This document shows positions 36,593 through 45,668 of a DNA stretch of 64,000 nt, in pieces. The notes below the pieces were generated by a model. The model worked only from the letters and a program-made list of their open reading frames with translations, was not told where the DNA came from and searched no databases. A program made the position numbers and the translations under genes. Positions within the stretch are counted from its first letter, which is position 1. The number at the start of each line of letters is the position of its first letter. The DNA comes from Phreatobacter stygius (GTDB lineage Bacteria; Pseudomonadota; Alphaproteobacteria; Rhizobiales; Phreatobacteraceae). Location: contig NZ_CP039690.1 of NCBI RefSeq assembly GCF_005144885.1, positions 3,733,001 through 3,797,000 of the forward strand, written 5' to 3'.

Positions 36593-37988
36593 TCTGATCC
36601 GGCTCGACGCGCTCACCGCGCGCAAACTGCTCCAGCGTGGCGAGGTGACGTCGCTCGAACTGGTCGAGGCGGCGGCCGCGCGCATCGCGGCCGTCGAACC
36701 CCAGGTGAACGCCGTGCCGACGCTCTGCCTCGAGCGTGCCCGCGAGCAGGCGGCCGCCGCCGATCAGGCGCGGCGGACCGGCCAGGCGACGCTGCTCGCC
36801 GGCCTGCCGATCGTGGTCAAGGACAATGCCGATGTCGGCGGCGTCCGCACGACAGGCGGCACGCTCCTGTTCAAGGACCGGGTGGCCGAGGTCTCCGACC
36901 GCACCGTCGCGCTGATCGAACGCAATGGCGCGGTGGTGCTGGGCAAGTCGAACCTGTCCGAGCTCGGCGGGGCGCAAACCACCAACCGCGTGCTGGGCAC
37001 GACGCGCAATCCCTATGACGTCAGGCTGACCTGCGGCGGTTCGTCGGGCGGCGCGGCGGTAGCGCTGGCCACCGGCGAAGCCTGGCTGGCGCATGGCAAT
37101 GACTATGGCGGCAGCCTGCGCATCCCGGCCGCCTTCTGCAATGTCACGGGCTTGAGGCCGACGCCGGGCCGCGTGCCGCGCAAGCGGCTGGCCGACCCGT
37201 TCGACACGATCGCGGTCGAAGGGCCGATGGCGCGCAACGTTGCCGATCTCGCCCTGTTCTTCGATGCCATGGTCGGCTTCGACCCGGGCGATCCCTTGAC
37301 CACGCCGGCGACCGAGGCGCCGTTCCTCGATGCCGCGCTCAATCCCTCGAAGCCGCAGCGATTGGCGATTTCGGCGGATCTCGGCATCTTGCCGATCGCC
37401 GCGCCGATCCGCGCCGCCGTCGGCGCCTTCGCGCAGCATATGACGCAGGCCGGCGTCGATGTCCGCATGGGCGCGCCCGATGTCACCGGATCGATGGAAG
37501 CGTTCCGCGCGCTGCGCGGTGCCGGTTTCTACGGCTCGTGGAAACCGTTCCTGCCGGCGGATCGCGACAAGTTTCCAGACCCCGTGCTTGGCGACCTCGA
37601 CCGTGGCCGCGACCAGGCGGGAGCCGCGCTCGCCGAGGCCCATCGCTATCGCGCCGAGCTGTTCCGGCGCACCACCGATTTTCTCGACGAGCATCACTTC
37701 CTGGTCTGTCCGGCCGCGCAGGCCATGCCGTTTCCGGTCGAGACGCTCTATCCCGCCGACATCGAGGGTGTCGCCTCGACCTCCTATCTCGACTGGATTT
37801 CGATCACCGCGATCTGGTCGATGACCAGCCTGCCGGCGATCTCGATCCCCATCGGCTTCGCGCCTGACGGCCTGCCGATCGGCGTGCAGATCCTGGCGCA
37901 TAGCCGGCACGAGGCGGCGCTGTTCGGCCTTGCCGCCTGGATCGAACGTGAGCTCGGCCTGCCGGCTTTGCCGGTCGATCCGAGATGA
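36582..37988 (+). CDS. amidase signature family hydrolase
   Basis: Cytoplasmic hydrolase of 468 residues that cleaves a C-N amide bond. The Ser-cisSer-Lys triad is visible: Lys80 in PIVVKDNAD, the cis-Ser in LTCGGSSGGAAVA (154/155) and the nucleophile Ser178 in GNDYGGSLRIPAAF. The end SLPAISIPIGFAPDGLPIGV is the usual C-terminal signature. The ATG at 36582 (MSSDLIRLDALTAR) lies in the overlap with the LacI stop; one ten codons upstream is less likely. The next gene overlaps by 4 bases (ATGA). It probably releases the amine or ammonia from the solute imported by the divergent transporter. Confidence 0.95.
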   Translation: MSSDLIRLDALTARKLLQRGEVTSLELVEAAAARIAAVEPQVNAVPTLCLERAREQAAAADQARRTGQATLLAGLPIVVKDNADVGGVRTTGGTLLFKDRVAEVSDRTVALIERNGAVVLGKSNLSELGGAQTTNRVLGTTRNPYDVRLTCGGSSGGAAVALATGEAWLAHGNDYGGSLRIPAAFCNVTGLRPTPGRVPRKRLADPFDTIAVEGPMARNVADLALFFDAMVGFDPGDPLTTPATEAPFLDAALNPSKPQRLAISADLGILPIAAPIRAAVGAFAQHMTQAGVDVRMGAPDVTGSMEAFRALRGAGFYGSWKPFLPADRDKFPDPVLGDLDRGRDQAGAALAEAHRYRAELFRRTTDFLDEHHFLVCPAAQAMPFPVETLYPADIEGVASTSYLDWISITAIWSMTSLPAISIPIGFAPDGLPIGVQILAHSRHEAALFGLAAWIERELGLPALPVDPR

Positions 37989-39034
37989 CGCCGGTGACCA
38001 TGCCCGGGCCTTCGACCGTCCCCGTCGATCCACTGCCGCGCCGGCGCATCGGCGCTGAGCTCCGCCCGACGCTGATCGGCTTCGGCGGCGCGCCGCTCGG
38101 CGATCTCTATGAAGAGCTCGATGAGGCCAAGGCCCAGGGCGCGGTCGCCGCGGCGCTTGCCGCCGGCATCAACCTGATCGATACCGCGCCGCTCTACGGC
38201 CACGGCCTGTCGGAGCATCGCATCGGCGCCGCGCTCAGGGCCGTGCCGCGCGGCGCGGTGATCCTGTCGACCAAGGTCGGGCGCTGGATGGATCCGCGTG
38301 CGCCGCGCGCCGATGGCTCGGGTTATCGCGGCGGCCTGCCGCACCGGGCGGTGATCGACTATTCCCATGACGGCGCGCTGCGTTCGCTCGAGCAGTCGCT
38401 GATCCGGCTCGGCACCGACCATGTCGACATCCTGCTGATCCACGACGTCGACCGCTGGACCCATGGCGACGCCGTCGAGGAGCATTTCAAGACGGCGATG
38501 AGCGGCGCCTACCGGGCCCTGGTGCGATTGCGCGACGAGGGCGTGGTCAAGGCGATCGGTGTCGGCGTCAACGAGGCGGCGATGTGCGAGCGCTTCGCGC
38601 GCGCCGGCGATTTCGACGTGATGATGCTCGCCGGCCGCTACACGCTTCTGGAACAGGGCGCGCTCGAAACCTTCCTGCCGCTGGCGCTCGCGCGCAACAT
38701 CGCCGTGCTGCTGGCCGGGGTGTTCAATTCCGGCATCCTCGCGACCGGCGCCCGGCCCGGCGCATTCTACAATTATGCGCCGGCCTCGCCCGCTTTGCTC
38801 GACCGCGTCAGCCGTATCGAGGCCATCTGCAAGGCGCACGGCACGGAACTGGCCCATGCGGCGCTGGCTTTCCCGGCCGCCCATCCGGCGGTTGCCTCCA
38901 TCGTGCTCGGCGCGGTGACCTCGGATGAGATCCGGCAGAATGTCGAGACCTTGAAAAAGCCGATCCCCCAGGCGCTCTGGAGCGATCTGAAGAGCGCAGG
39001 GCTGCTGCCCGCCGATGCGCCGACGCCGGCATGA
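37985..39034 (+). CDS. aldo/keto reductase, L-fucose (D-threo-aldose) dehydrogenase-like
   Basis: Oxidoreductase of 349 residues. Catalytic residues appear as Asp and Tyr in NLIDTAPLYGHGLSEHRIG, Lys in VILSTKVGRWM and His in DILLIHDVDRWTHG. The sequence GFGGAPLGDLYEELDEAKAQ at the start and DVMMLAGRYTLLEQGALETF are characteristic of the aldose 1-dehydrogenase / pyridoxal 4-dehydrogenase branch, which oxidises free sugars such as L-fucose at C1. Translation is coupled to the amidase by an ATGA overlap. The FucU-type mutarotase that follows supplies anomer interconversion, supporting a sugar substrate. Confidence 0.92.
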   Translation: MTPVTMPGPSTVPVDPLPRRRIGAELRPTLIGFGGAPLGDLYEELDEAKAQGAVAAALAAGINLIDTAPLYGHGLSEHRIGAALRAVPRGAVILSTKVGRWMDPRAPRADGSGYRGGLPHRAVIDYSHDGALRSLEQSLIRLGTDHVDILLIHDVDRWTHGDAVEEHFKTAMSGAYRALVRLRDEGVVKAIGVGVNEAAMCERFARAGDFDVMMLAGRYTLLEQGALETFLPLALARNIAVLLAGVFNSGILATGARPGAFYNYAPASPALLDRVSRIEAICKAHGTELAHAALAFPAAHPAVASIVLGAVTSDEIRQNVETLKKPIPQALWSDLKSAGLLPADAPTPA

Positions 39035-39086
39035 CGATCGGCAGGCGTTTCACCGTGACACCGACCTCTTGCGACAGGACATCATG

Positions 39087-39533
39087 ATGCTCAGGGGATT
39101 GGACCCGCTGCTGACGCCGGATCTCCTATGGATCCTTGCCGCCATGGGTCATGGCGACGACCTGGCTCTGGTCGACGCCAACCATCCGGCCGAGCGGATC
39201 GCCGGCGCCACCATTTCGGGCCGCCTGGTCCGCCTGCCCGGGCTCACCATGGGACATGCGGCCAGCGCCATTCTGTCGGTCCTGCCGGTCGACGATTTCG
39301 CCGCCGATCCGGTCAGGCGGATGCAGGTGGTCGGCGACCCCGGGACGATCCCCGAGGTTCAGGCCGAAGTGCAGGCCGAAGTCGACCGGGCGGCCGGCCG
39401 CAGCCTGGCCATGGCCGGCCTCGAGCGCTTTGATTTCTACGCGGCGGCGGAACAGGCCTTTGCCGTCGTCCAGGTCGGCGACCCCAGGCCTTATGGCTGC
39501 TTCCTGATCCGCAAGGGCGTCATCGCCGGCTGA
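39087..39533 (+). CDS. RbsD/FucU family sugar mutarotase
   Basis: Cytoplasmic protein of 148 residues that interconverts anomers of a monosaccharide. MLRGLDPLLTPDLLWILAAM is the diagnostic start, GHGDDLALVDANHPAE follows with the conserved His and Asp, and AFAVVQVGDPRPYGCFLIRK near the end holds the conserved Tyr. The length matches FucU (about 140 residues) better than RbsD. Of two adjacent ATGs, 39087 is preferred because AGGA lies 7 bases before it. It closes the LacI-amidase-AKR operon. L-fucose or a related 6-deoxy or threo-type sugar is the likely substrate. Confidence 0.92.
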   Translation: MLRGLDPLLTPDLLWILAAMGHGDDLALVDANHPAERIAGATISGRLVRLPGLTMGHAASAILSVLPVDDFAADPVRRMQVVGDPGTIPEVQAEVQAEVDRAAGRSLAMAGLERFDFYAAAEQAFAVVQVGDPRPYGCFLIRKGVIAG

Positions 39534-39597
39534 ACCATGGCCCGCTCCGCCGGCTGTTTCGGCCAAAAATCGCGGCCGACACGATTCGCCCTTGCGT

Positions 39598-39609
39598 CTT
39601 ATATATAAG
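39598..39609. promoter_or_regulatory. CTTATATATAAG palindrome, candidate GntR operator
   Basis: A perfect 12-bp AT-rich palindrome, conspicuous in this GC-rich sequence, lies 33 to 44 bases upstream of the FCD-type GntR gene. Regulators of that family bind short AT-rich palindromes, so it is a plausible autoregulatory site controlling the TRAP operon. It could also contain the -10 element. Confidence 0.5.
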
Positions 39610-39641
39610 GCATACATGCTCCCTTTCCCTGGGAGGAACAG

Positions 39642-40373
39642 GTGGCGATGTCGAATGATGAGCCACGATCGGGCCGGATGCCGCGCGGCCGCACGGCGGC
39701 GGAAGCCGTCTATCTGGCGCTGCGCGACGACATCGTCTCGCTTGCCCGCAAGCCCGGCTCGCAGGTCAATGAGAAGGCCATTGCGCTGGCCCATGGGGTC
39801 AGCCGCACGCCGGTGCGCGAGGCCATCCTCAGGCTGGCCGGCGAAGGCCTGATCGACGTCGTCTCCAAGGCCGGCACCTATGTCTCGCGCATTCGCCTCT
39901 CGGCGCTGGCCGAGACCATCGTGGTGCGCAAGGCGCTGGAGGAGGTGACGGTGCGGGCGGCGGTGGCCCATGCGACACCGAGCCAGATCATCGAGATGCG
40001 GGCCCTGCTGACCCGTCAGGCCGAGGCGTCCGAGGCCGGCGATCAGGGCGCCTTTCATTTGGCCGACGAGGCCTTTCACGAGACGATCGCGCGGGCTGGC
40101 GGGTTTCCCGGCATCTGGGCGCTGGTGCAGACCGTCAAGCTGCAGGTCGACCGTTACCGCCGGCTGACCTTGCCGCAGCCCGGCCGCATGGCGCTGGTCA
40201 TTCGCGAGCACAAGCTGGTGCTCGACGCCATCGAGGCGCGCGACGCCGATGCCGCGGCCGAGGCCATGGGTCGCCACATTGCCGGTCTCGACGTCAATCT
40301 GGCGGAGATCCGCCGGATCAACCCCAACCATTTTGAGGAGGACGTCGCGACCATCCAGCGCTTCGTCGCCTGA
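39642..40373 (+). CDS. GntR family regulator, FadR/FCD subfamily
   Basis: DNA-binding regulator of 243 residues. The winged helix (AAEAVYLALRDDIVSLARKP then NEKAIALAHGVSRTPVREAI) is followed by an all-helical FCD ligand domain with metal-type residues in FHLADEAFHETIARAG and REHKLVLDAIEARDADAAAE. GGGAGGA precedes the start; GTG at 39642 and ATG at 39648 are both possible. FCD regulators generally sense organic acids. It heads a plus-strand group with a TRAP transporter 101 bases downstream and probably controls it through the palindrome at 39598-39609. Confidence 0.93.
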   Translation: MAMSNDEPRSGRMPRGRTAAEAVYLALRDDIVSLARKPGSQVNEKAIALAHGVSRTPVREAILRLAGEGLIDVVSKAGTYVSRIRLSALAETIVVRKALEEVTVRAAVAHATPSQIIEMRALLTRQAEASEAGDQGAFHLADEAFHETIARAGGFPGIWALVQTVKLQVDRYRRLTLPQPGRMALVIREHKLVLDAIEARDADAAAEAMGRHIAGLDVNLAEIRRINPNHFEEDVATIQRFVA

Positions 40374-40473
40374 CTGATGCCCGTGCGTCCTGCGAGGGCG
40401 TCGCGCAATGAGTGGCGGGTCAACCGCCCGATGCCAACAGATACAAGGCAGGAACCCCCAGGGAGGAAACCCA

Positions 40474-41466
40474 ATGATCGTCACTCGCCGCAATGCGCTG
40501 ATATCAGGCGCGGGCCTCGCACTCGCCGCCACCCCGCTTCGGGCCCAGACGACCAAGCTGAAATGGGCGCATGTCTACGAGACCAACGAGGCCTACCACA
40601 CCGAAGCCTTGTGGGCCGCGCAGGAGATCGCCAAGCGCACCAACGGGAAATACCAGATCGACGTCTTCCCGGCGTCCCAGCTCGGCAATGAGAACCAGAT
40701 CAACGAGGGCCTGAGCCTCGGCACGGTCGACATGATCTATACCGGCGTCGCCTTTGCCGGTTCGATCCACAAGCCGATCGCCATCACCAACGCGCCTTAT
40801 GTGCTGCGCGACTACAACCACTGGAAGGCCTATCGCGATGCGCCGCTGTTCCGGCAGATCGCGTCGGGCTACGAGGGCCGCACCCGCCACAAGGTGGCGT
40901 CGCTGACCTATTACGGCGCCCGTCATGTCACCGCCAACAAGGCGATCAACAAGCCCGAGGACATGCGCGGCATGAAGCTTCGGGTGCCGCCGGCGCCGCT
41001 GTTCCTGATGTTCACCAAGTCGGTCGGCGCCAATGCCACGCCGATCGCTTTCGCCGAGGTCTATCTGGCGCTGCAGCAGGGCACGGTCGACGGCCAGGAA
41101 AATCCGTTGCCGACCATCATGGCGAAGAAGTTCTACGAAGTTCAGAGCCATATCATGCTGACCGGCCACATCACGGAATCGCTGGTGTCGGTGGTTGGCA
41201 GCCATGTCTGGAGCAAGCTCAACGACGCCGAGAAAGCCACCTTCCAGGAGGTGCTGATGCAGGCGGCGGCGCGCGCTTCGGAAGCGATCCGCACGTCCGA
41301 AGGCCTGCTGGCGGACGAGTTCAGGAAGCTCGGCAAGACCGTGATCGAGCCGGACCGGGCCGCCTTCCGGGCCGTCGCCATCCCCCTGCACAACGATGCT
41401 TCGGCCGGCGCCGGCTGGTCGCGCGCCGAATATGACGCGCTGCAGGCGCTTGCGCCGTCGAGCTGA
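40474..41466 (+). CDS. TRAP transporter substrate-binding protein, DctP family
   Basis: Periplasmic binding protein of 330 residues. It has a twin-arginine-like start (VTRRNALISGAGLALAATPL, cleavage after RAQ) and the mature start TKLKWAHVYETNEAYHTEAL. The ligand-binding arginine is in MRGMKLRVPPAPLFLMF, which in the family contacts a carboxylate, followed by EVYLALQQGTVDGQENPLPT. GGGAGGAAAC precedes the ATG at 40474. The intact arginine supports an organic acid ligand. The DctQ and DctM genes follow. Confidence 0.95.
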   Translation: MIVTRRNALISGAGLALAATPLRAQTTKLKWAHVYETNEAYHTEALWAAQEIAKRTNGKYQIDVFPASQLGNENQINEGLSLGTVDMIYTGVAFAGSIHKPIAITNAPYVLRDYNHWKAYRDAPLFRQIASGYEGRTRHKVASLTYYGARHVTANKAINKPEDMRGMKLRVPPAPLFLMFTKSVGANATPIAFAEVYLALQQGTVDGQENPLPTIMAKKFYEVQSHIMLTGHITESLVSVVGSHVWSKLNDAEKATFQEVLMQAAARASEAIRTSEGLLADEFRKLGKTVIEPDRAAFRAVAIPLHNDASAGAGWSRAEYDALQALAPSS

Positions 41467-41599
41467 GGGCTGCGCCGGGGGGCGGTTTTCCGCCCTCCGG
41501 ACAAGCGCTGCTCACCAGCCCGCATCATCCACGGCGGCTTGGCCTCCCAGGTCCTTGCCGTCGGGTTTTTGACGCATGAACGATCCCAGGACCGCCGCC

Positions 41600-42166
41600 A
41601 TGACCGATAGTGCGAGAGCGCCCGCAGACCCCGTCGAGGACGTCCACCTGATCGTCGCCGAGGACGAAGAGGTGACGGTCGAATATTTCCTCGAGGACTG
41701 GCTGTCGATCGCCCTGTTCTGGGCGCTGGCCTTCATCATTTTCCTGCAGTTCTTCACCCGCTACGTGATGAACGACAGCCTGGCCTGGACCGAGGAGATC
41801 GCCCGCTACCTGCTGATGGTGCTGGTCTTCGTCGGCGGCGCCATGGTCATGCGCCGCAATACCAATATCTCGGTCGAGCTGGTGATGAACCTGATGCAGG
41901 ACGGCTTGCGGCGGCGGGTGCTGATCGCGGCGGTCGAGATCACCAAGCTCTTCTTCGTCGGCCTGCTCGCCTATTTTTCCATTCTGATCACCGAGCGCAT
42001 GCACGGCCTCTACATGACGGTGGTCGATTGGCCGATGTCGCTGGTCTATGGCGGCATCGCGGTCGGCTGTTTCCTGATGGTGTTCCGTCAGGCGCTGAAC
42101 CTCCTGCGCGAGGCCCGCAACGGCTTCCGGCGCGCGCCGCCCCATTCCATTCCCGACGTCGATTGA
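41600..42166 (+). CDS. TRAP transporter small permease, DctQ family
   Basis: Inner-membrane protein of 188 residues with about four helices after an acidic cytoplasmic tail: WLSIALFWALAFIIFLQFFT, then YLLMVLVFVGGAMVMRRNTN, ITKLFFVGLLAYFSIL and LVYGGIAVGCFLMVF. The TRYVMNDSLAWTEEIARYLL segment is the DctQ signature. The ATG at 41600 is preferred since AGGA lies 8 bases upstream; an ATG eight codons earlier lacks a ribosome site. The next gene starts 12 bases later. Confidence 0.93.
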   Translation: MTDSARAPADPVEDVHLIVAEDEEVTVEYFLEDWLSIALFWALAFIIFLQFFTRYVMNDSLAWTEEIARYLLMVLVFVGGAMVMRRNTNISVELVMNLMQDGLRRRVLIAAVEITKLFFVGLLAYFSILITERMHGLYMTVVDWPMSLVYGGIAVGCFLMVFRQALNLLREARNGFRRAPPHSIPDVD

Positions 42167-42178
42167 GCGCCGCACGCC

Positions 42179-43459
42179 ATGGCCATTGTCATCTTCATCT
42201 TCCTCGCGGCACTGATCGCCGGCCTGCCGGTGTTCATCGCGCTGGCTGGTTCGTCGCTGGTCTATACCCACTTCATCGCCCATATCCCCGACTTCGTGGT
42301 GCTGCACCGCATGGCCGGCGGCCTGGACTCGTTTCCGCTCCTGGCCGTGCCGTTCTTCATCCTGGCCGGCAACCTGATGAATTCAGCCGGCATCACCAAC
42401 AAGATCTACGACTTCGCGGTGGCCATCGCCGGCTGGATGCGCGGCGGCCTGGCGCAGGTGAACATCATTGGCTCGGTGATCTTTTCCGGCATGTCGGGCA
42501 CCGCGATCGCCGATGCCGCCGGGCTCGGCACGATCGAGATCAAGGCCATGAAGGACCATGGCTATTCGACCGAATTCTCGGTCGGCGTTACGGCGGCCTC
42601 GGCGACGCTCGGGCCGATCATCCCGCCGTCCTTGCCTTTCGTGATCTACGGCATGATGGCCAATGTCTCGATCGGCGCGCTGTTCCTCGGCGGCATCATT
42701 CCGGGTTTGGTCATGACCATCTTCATGATGGCCTATGTCTGGTGGTGCGCGCGCAAATACGGCATGGGCCGCGACCAGGCCTTCCGTTGGCGCGTCCTGT
42801 TCTACACGTTCATCGCCGCGGTCCCCGCCCTGATGACACCGGTCATCATCATTGGCGGCATGGCCTTCGGCTGGTTCACGCCGACCGAAGCGGCGATCGC
42901 CGCCTGCGCCTGGGCGCTGATGCTCGGCGCCTTCCTCTATCGTTCGCTCAGCTGGAAGCAGCTCTACAAGGTCACCCTCGACACCGTCGAGACCACCGCC
43001 GGCGTGCTGCTGATCGTTGCCGCCGCATCGCTGTTCGGCTGGGTGCTGACCACCACCCGGCTGACCGAGCAGGCGGCCGATGCGCTGCTCTCGATCACCA
43101 CCAATCCCTATATCATCCTGGTGCTGGTCAACCTCCTGCTGCTGGTGGTCGGCTGCTTCCTGGAGACGATCGCCGCCATCAGCATCCTGGTGCCGGTGCT
43201 GATGCCGATCCTGCTGAAGGTCGGCGTCGACCCGATCCATTTCGGCGTGGTCATGACGCTCAACCTGATGGTCGGCCTGCTGCATCCGCCGCTCGGCATG
43301 GTGCTGTTCGTGCTGGCGCGCATTTCCGGCCTCTCGGTCGAGCGCACGACGATGGCGATCCTGCCCTGGCTGGTTCCGCTGCTCCTGTCGCTGCTCGCCA
43401 TCACCTTCATCCCGGAACTGACGCTCTGGCTGCCGCGCTACATGGGCATGCTCAAATAG
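42179..43459 (+). CDS. TRAP transporter large permease, DctM family
   Basis: Inner-membrane ion-coupled transporter of 426 residues with about twelve helices. Signatures are AVPFFILAGNLMNSAGITNK, VIFSGMSGTAIADAAGLGTI, GYSTEFSVGVTAASATLGPI with IPPSLPFVIYG, and the late MVGLLHPPLGMVLFVLARIS. It works with DctP and DctQ to take up a carboxylate driven by sodium or protons. A GC-rich hairpin with a T-run follows 12 bases after the stop, so this is the probable end of the TRAP transcript. Confidence 0.95.
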   Translation: MAIVIFIFLAALIAGLPVFIALAGSSLVYTHFIAHIPDFVVLHRMAGGLDSFPLLAVPFFILAGNLMNSAGITNKIYDFAVAIAGWMRGGLAQVNIIGSVIFSGMSGTAIADAAGLGTIEIKAMKDHGYSTEFSVGVTAASATLGPIIPPSLPFVIYGMMANVSIGALFLGGIIPGLVMTIFMMAYVWWCARKYGMGRDQAFRWRVLFYTFIAAVPALMTPVIIIGGMAFGWFTPTEAAIAACAWALMLGAFLYRSLSWKQLYKVTLDTVETTAGVLLIVAAASLFGWVLTTTRLTEQAADALLSITTNPYIILVLVNLLLLVVGCFLETIAAISILVPVLMPILLKVGVDPIHFGVVMTLNLMVGLLHPPLGMVLFVLARISGLSVERTTMAILPWLVPLLLSLLAITFIPELTLWLPRYMGMLK

Positions 43460-43471
43460 CGGCGCGGCGGG

Positions 43472-43501
43472 CCGGCCGCGGCGAGACGCGCGGCCGGTTT
43501 T
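43472..43501 (+). terminator. intrinsic terminator after the TRAP operon
   Basis: A perfect 9-bp GC stem, CCGGCCGCG (43472-43480) with CGCGGCCGG (43489-43497) and an 8-base loop, is followed by TTTT (43498-43501). It lies directly after the DctM stop and before the next regulator gene. Confidence 0.65.
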
Positions 43502-43548
43502 GGCTTATCCATGCCGGCCATGCGCCCCAGCAAACGCCTGACGCTGCC

Positions 43549-44289
43549 ATGACCGACAAGACCAGCGCGGCCCAGCCGCGGCACCGGAACCTCGCCGCCG
43601 TCCTGGCCGACGAAATAGCCTGCGCGGTCTATCCGATCGGTGGCCGCTTCCCAACCGAGCAGGAATTGCAGGCGCGCTTCCAGGTCGGCCGCCACACGGT
43701 CAGGGAAGCGCTGAAGATCCTGACCGAACAGGGCCTGCTCGGCCGCCGGCGCAAGACCGGCACGGTGGTGCTGTCGGCCCGGCCGGTGTCGCATTATGCC
43801 CATAGCCTGCGCGACCTGCGCGGCCTCTTGGATTTTGCCGAAAACACCTTGCTCGACATTCGCTACGAGAGCTTCGTCTCGACCTCCGAGCGCGGTCCGC
43901 CGGAGCTGCAGGGCTTGCCCGACACCCGCTGGCTCCGCATTGCCGGTGTCCGGTCGACCCGCAGCAATGGCGAGCTTCTGTGCTGGTCGGAGATCTATGT
44001 TCCCGATCGGTTTGCGCCGGAGCGCGACCGGATCCGTCAGCCCGACCGGGCCATCTATGAACGGGTGCTGGAGCAGCACGGCCTGAAGCTCGAATATGTC
44101 GAGCAGGATGTCACCGCGGCGGCCCTGCCGGGACCGATCGCTGCCTTGCTCGGCGCCGAGCCGGACAGCCCGGCCCTGATGGTGACGCGCCGCTACGTTG
44201 CCCATACCGGGGCGACCTTCGAGGTCTCGCAGAACCTCTATCCGGCCGGCCGCTATTCGCTGCGCAGCATGCTCCGCCAGCGGGCCTGA
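43549..44289 (+). CDS. GntR family regulator with UTRA domain
   Basis: DNA-binding regulator of 246 residues. The winged helix (LAAVLADEIACAVYPIGGRF then PTEQELQARFQVGRHTVREA) is followed by a UTRA domain (SRLRxx-type region ELLCWSEIYVPDRFAPERDR and ALMVTRRYVAHTGATFEVSQ). The frame is open far upstream through the DctM gene, but the HTH begins right after the ATG at 43549. It stands between the TRAP genes and the CoA-pathway genes and probably controls the latter, which begin 116 bases downstream. The ligand is unknown. Confidence 0.92.
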   Translation: MTDKTSAAQPRHRNLAAVLADEIACAVYPIGGRFPTEQELQARFQVGRHTVREALKILTEQGLLGRRRKTGTVVLSARPVSHYAHSLRDLRGLLDFAENTLLDIRYESFVSTSERGPPELQGLPDTRWLRIAGVRSTRSNGELLCWSEIYVPDRFAPERDRIRQPDRAIYERVLEQHGLKLEYVEQDVTAAALPGPIAALLGAEPDSPALMVTRRYVAHTGATFEVSQNLYPAGRYSLRSMLRQRA

Positions 44290-44405
44290 GGCGCGGGTTG
44301 GCCGAGTGGCCGATTGCAGTTCATGTCGCCTCCTATTAAGTTCGAACAAATAGGCGAACCGCAAGCTCCATCGCCGCGCCAGGAACATCTCAGGCTGATC
44401 GCGCC

Positions 44406-45599
44406 ATGCTCGAAAGCATTTTGTCCGGCATAAAGGTCGTCGACTTCACGCAGAATGTCGCCGGGCCGTTCTGCACGCAGATTCTCGGCGATCTCGGCGC
44501 CGAGGTGATCAAGGTCGAGCGGCCGGGGCGCGGCGACGACACGCGCGACTGGCGCCCGCCGGAGATCGGTGGCCAGTCCTCGACCTTCCTGGCGCTCAAC
44601 CGCAACAAATCGAGCATCTGCATCGACATCGACCAGCCCGACGGCCGGCGGGTGCTGCGTGACCTGGCGGCGACGGCCGATGTCTTCGTCCATTCGATGA
44701 AGCCCGGCAGCGCCGAGGCGCGCGGCCTTGGCCATGACGATCTGAACGGCCTGAACGCGCGGCTCGTCTATTGCGCGATCAGCGCCTTCGGCCAGGTCGG
44801 ACCGTTGAAGGGCCTGCCCGGCTACGACCCGCTGATGCAGGCCTTCACCGGCATCATGAGCACGACCGGCAGCCCGGGCGACGATCCGGTTCGCGTCGGC
44901 GTATCGCTGATCGACATGGGCACCGGCATGTGGGCGGCGCTCGGCATCATGGGCGGGCTGATGCACCGCGCCAGGAGCGGCGAGGGCATGCTGGTCGAGG
45001 CGAGCCTGATGGAGACCGGCATCAGCTGGATGACGGTGTTTGTCGCGAGCTATCTGGCCACCGGCCGGCTGCCGCAGAAGCTCGGTTCGGCCATGACCAT
45101 GACCGCGCCCTACGAACTGTTCGCATCCGCCGACGGCCATGTCTTCATCGCCGCCGGCAATGACCGCCTGTTCGACAAGGTCTGCGCCGGCCTCGGCTGT
45201 CCGGAGCTCACGCAGGATCCGCGCTTCGCCGCCAATCCGTTGCGGGTCGCCAACCGGCCGGCGCTCAAGGCCGCGCTCGAAGCGGTCACCGTCAAAAAGA
45301 CCACCGTGGCGATTGTCGCGGCGCTGAGGCAGGCCGGCGCGCCGTGCAGCGAGATGAACACTGTCGCCGAGATGCTCGACCACGAACAGGTCAAGGCCGC
45401 CGGCATCGTCCAGGATCTGCCGGTCGAGACGGCCAAGGATCATCGTGTCGTGGCCTTGCCGCTGAAGGCCAATGGCGCGCGCAGCCGCGCCGTGGCGCCG
45501 CCGCCGGCGCTCGGCGCCGACACGCGAACCGTGCTGGCCTCGCTCGGTTACGCCGCTGCCGAGATCGATCGCCTGAGCCGGCAGGGCGCGGTCGGCTGA
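44406..45599 (+). CDS. family III CoA-transferase (CaiB/BaiF/Frc)
   Basis: Cytoplasmic enzyme of 397 residues that moves CoA between carboxylic acids. Signatures are VVDFTQNVAGPFCTQILGDL, GAEVIKVERPGRGDDTRDW, TFLALNRNKSSICIDI, YCAISAFGQVGPLKGLPGYD and LMQAFTGIMSTTG. The catalytic carboxylate region reads MLVEASLMETGISWM, with Glu at the place often held by Asp. It activates a free acid to its CoA thioester, presumably the acid imported by the TRAP system, and is followed by an MmgE/PrpD gene and an enoyl-CoA hydratase gene in the same direction. Confidence 0.94.
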   Translation: MLESILSGIKVVDFTQNVAGPFCTQILGDLGAEVIKVERPGRGDDTRDWRPPEIGGQSSTFLALNRNKSSICIDIDQPDGRRVLRDLAATADVFVHSMKPGSAEARGLGHDDLNGLNARLVYCAISAFGQVGPLKGLPGYDPLMQAFTGIMSTTGSPGDDPVRVGVSLIDMGTGMWAALGIMGGLMHRARSGEGMLVEASLMETGISWMTVFVASYLATGRLPQKLGSAMTMTAPYELFASADGHVFIAAGNDRLFDKVCAGLGCPELTQDPRFAANPLRVANRPALKAALEAVTVKKTTVAIVAALRQAGAPCSEMNTVAEMLDHEQVKAAGIVQDLPVETAKDHRVVALPLKANGARSRAVAPPPALGADTRTVLASLGYAAAEIDRLSRQGAVG

Positions 45600-45668
45600 T
45601 GCCGCGCCGGAGCCGAGCCTTGTCATTCGCGCGCCGGGCTGGTCCCGGCTCACCTGATGGAGAGATCC

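Noticed and set aside
42028-43548. In-frame upstream extension of the GntR/UTRA protein through the DctM gene
   Set aside because: The extension is in another frame of a clear DctM gene and resembles no domain; the helix-turn-helix begins right after the ATG at 43549.
44340-44347. GTTCGAAC palindrome between the UTRA-type GntR gene and the CoA-transferase gene
   Set aside because: Only 8 bp with no extension on either side; attractive position but too short to call an operator.
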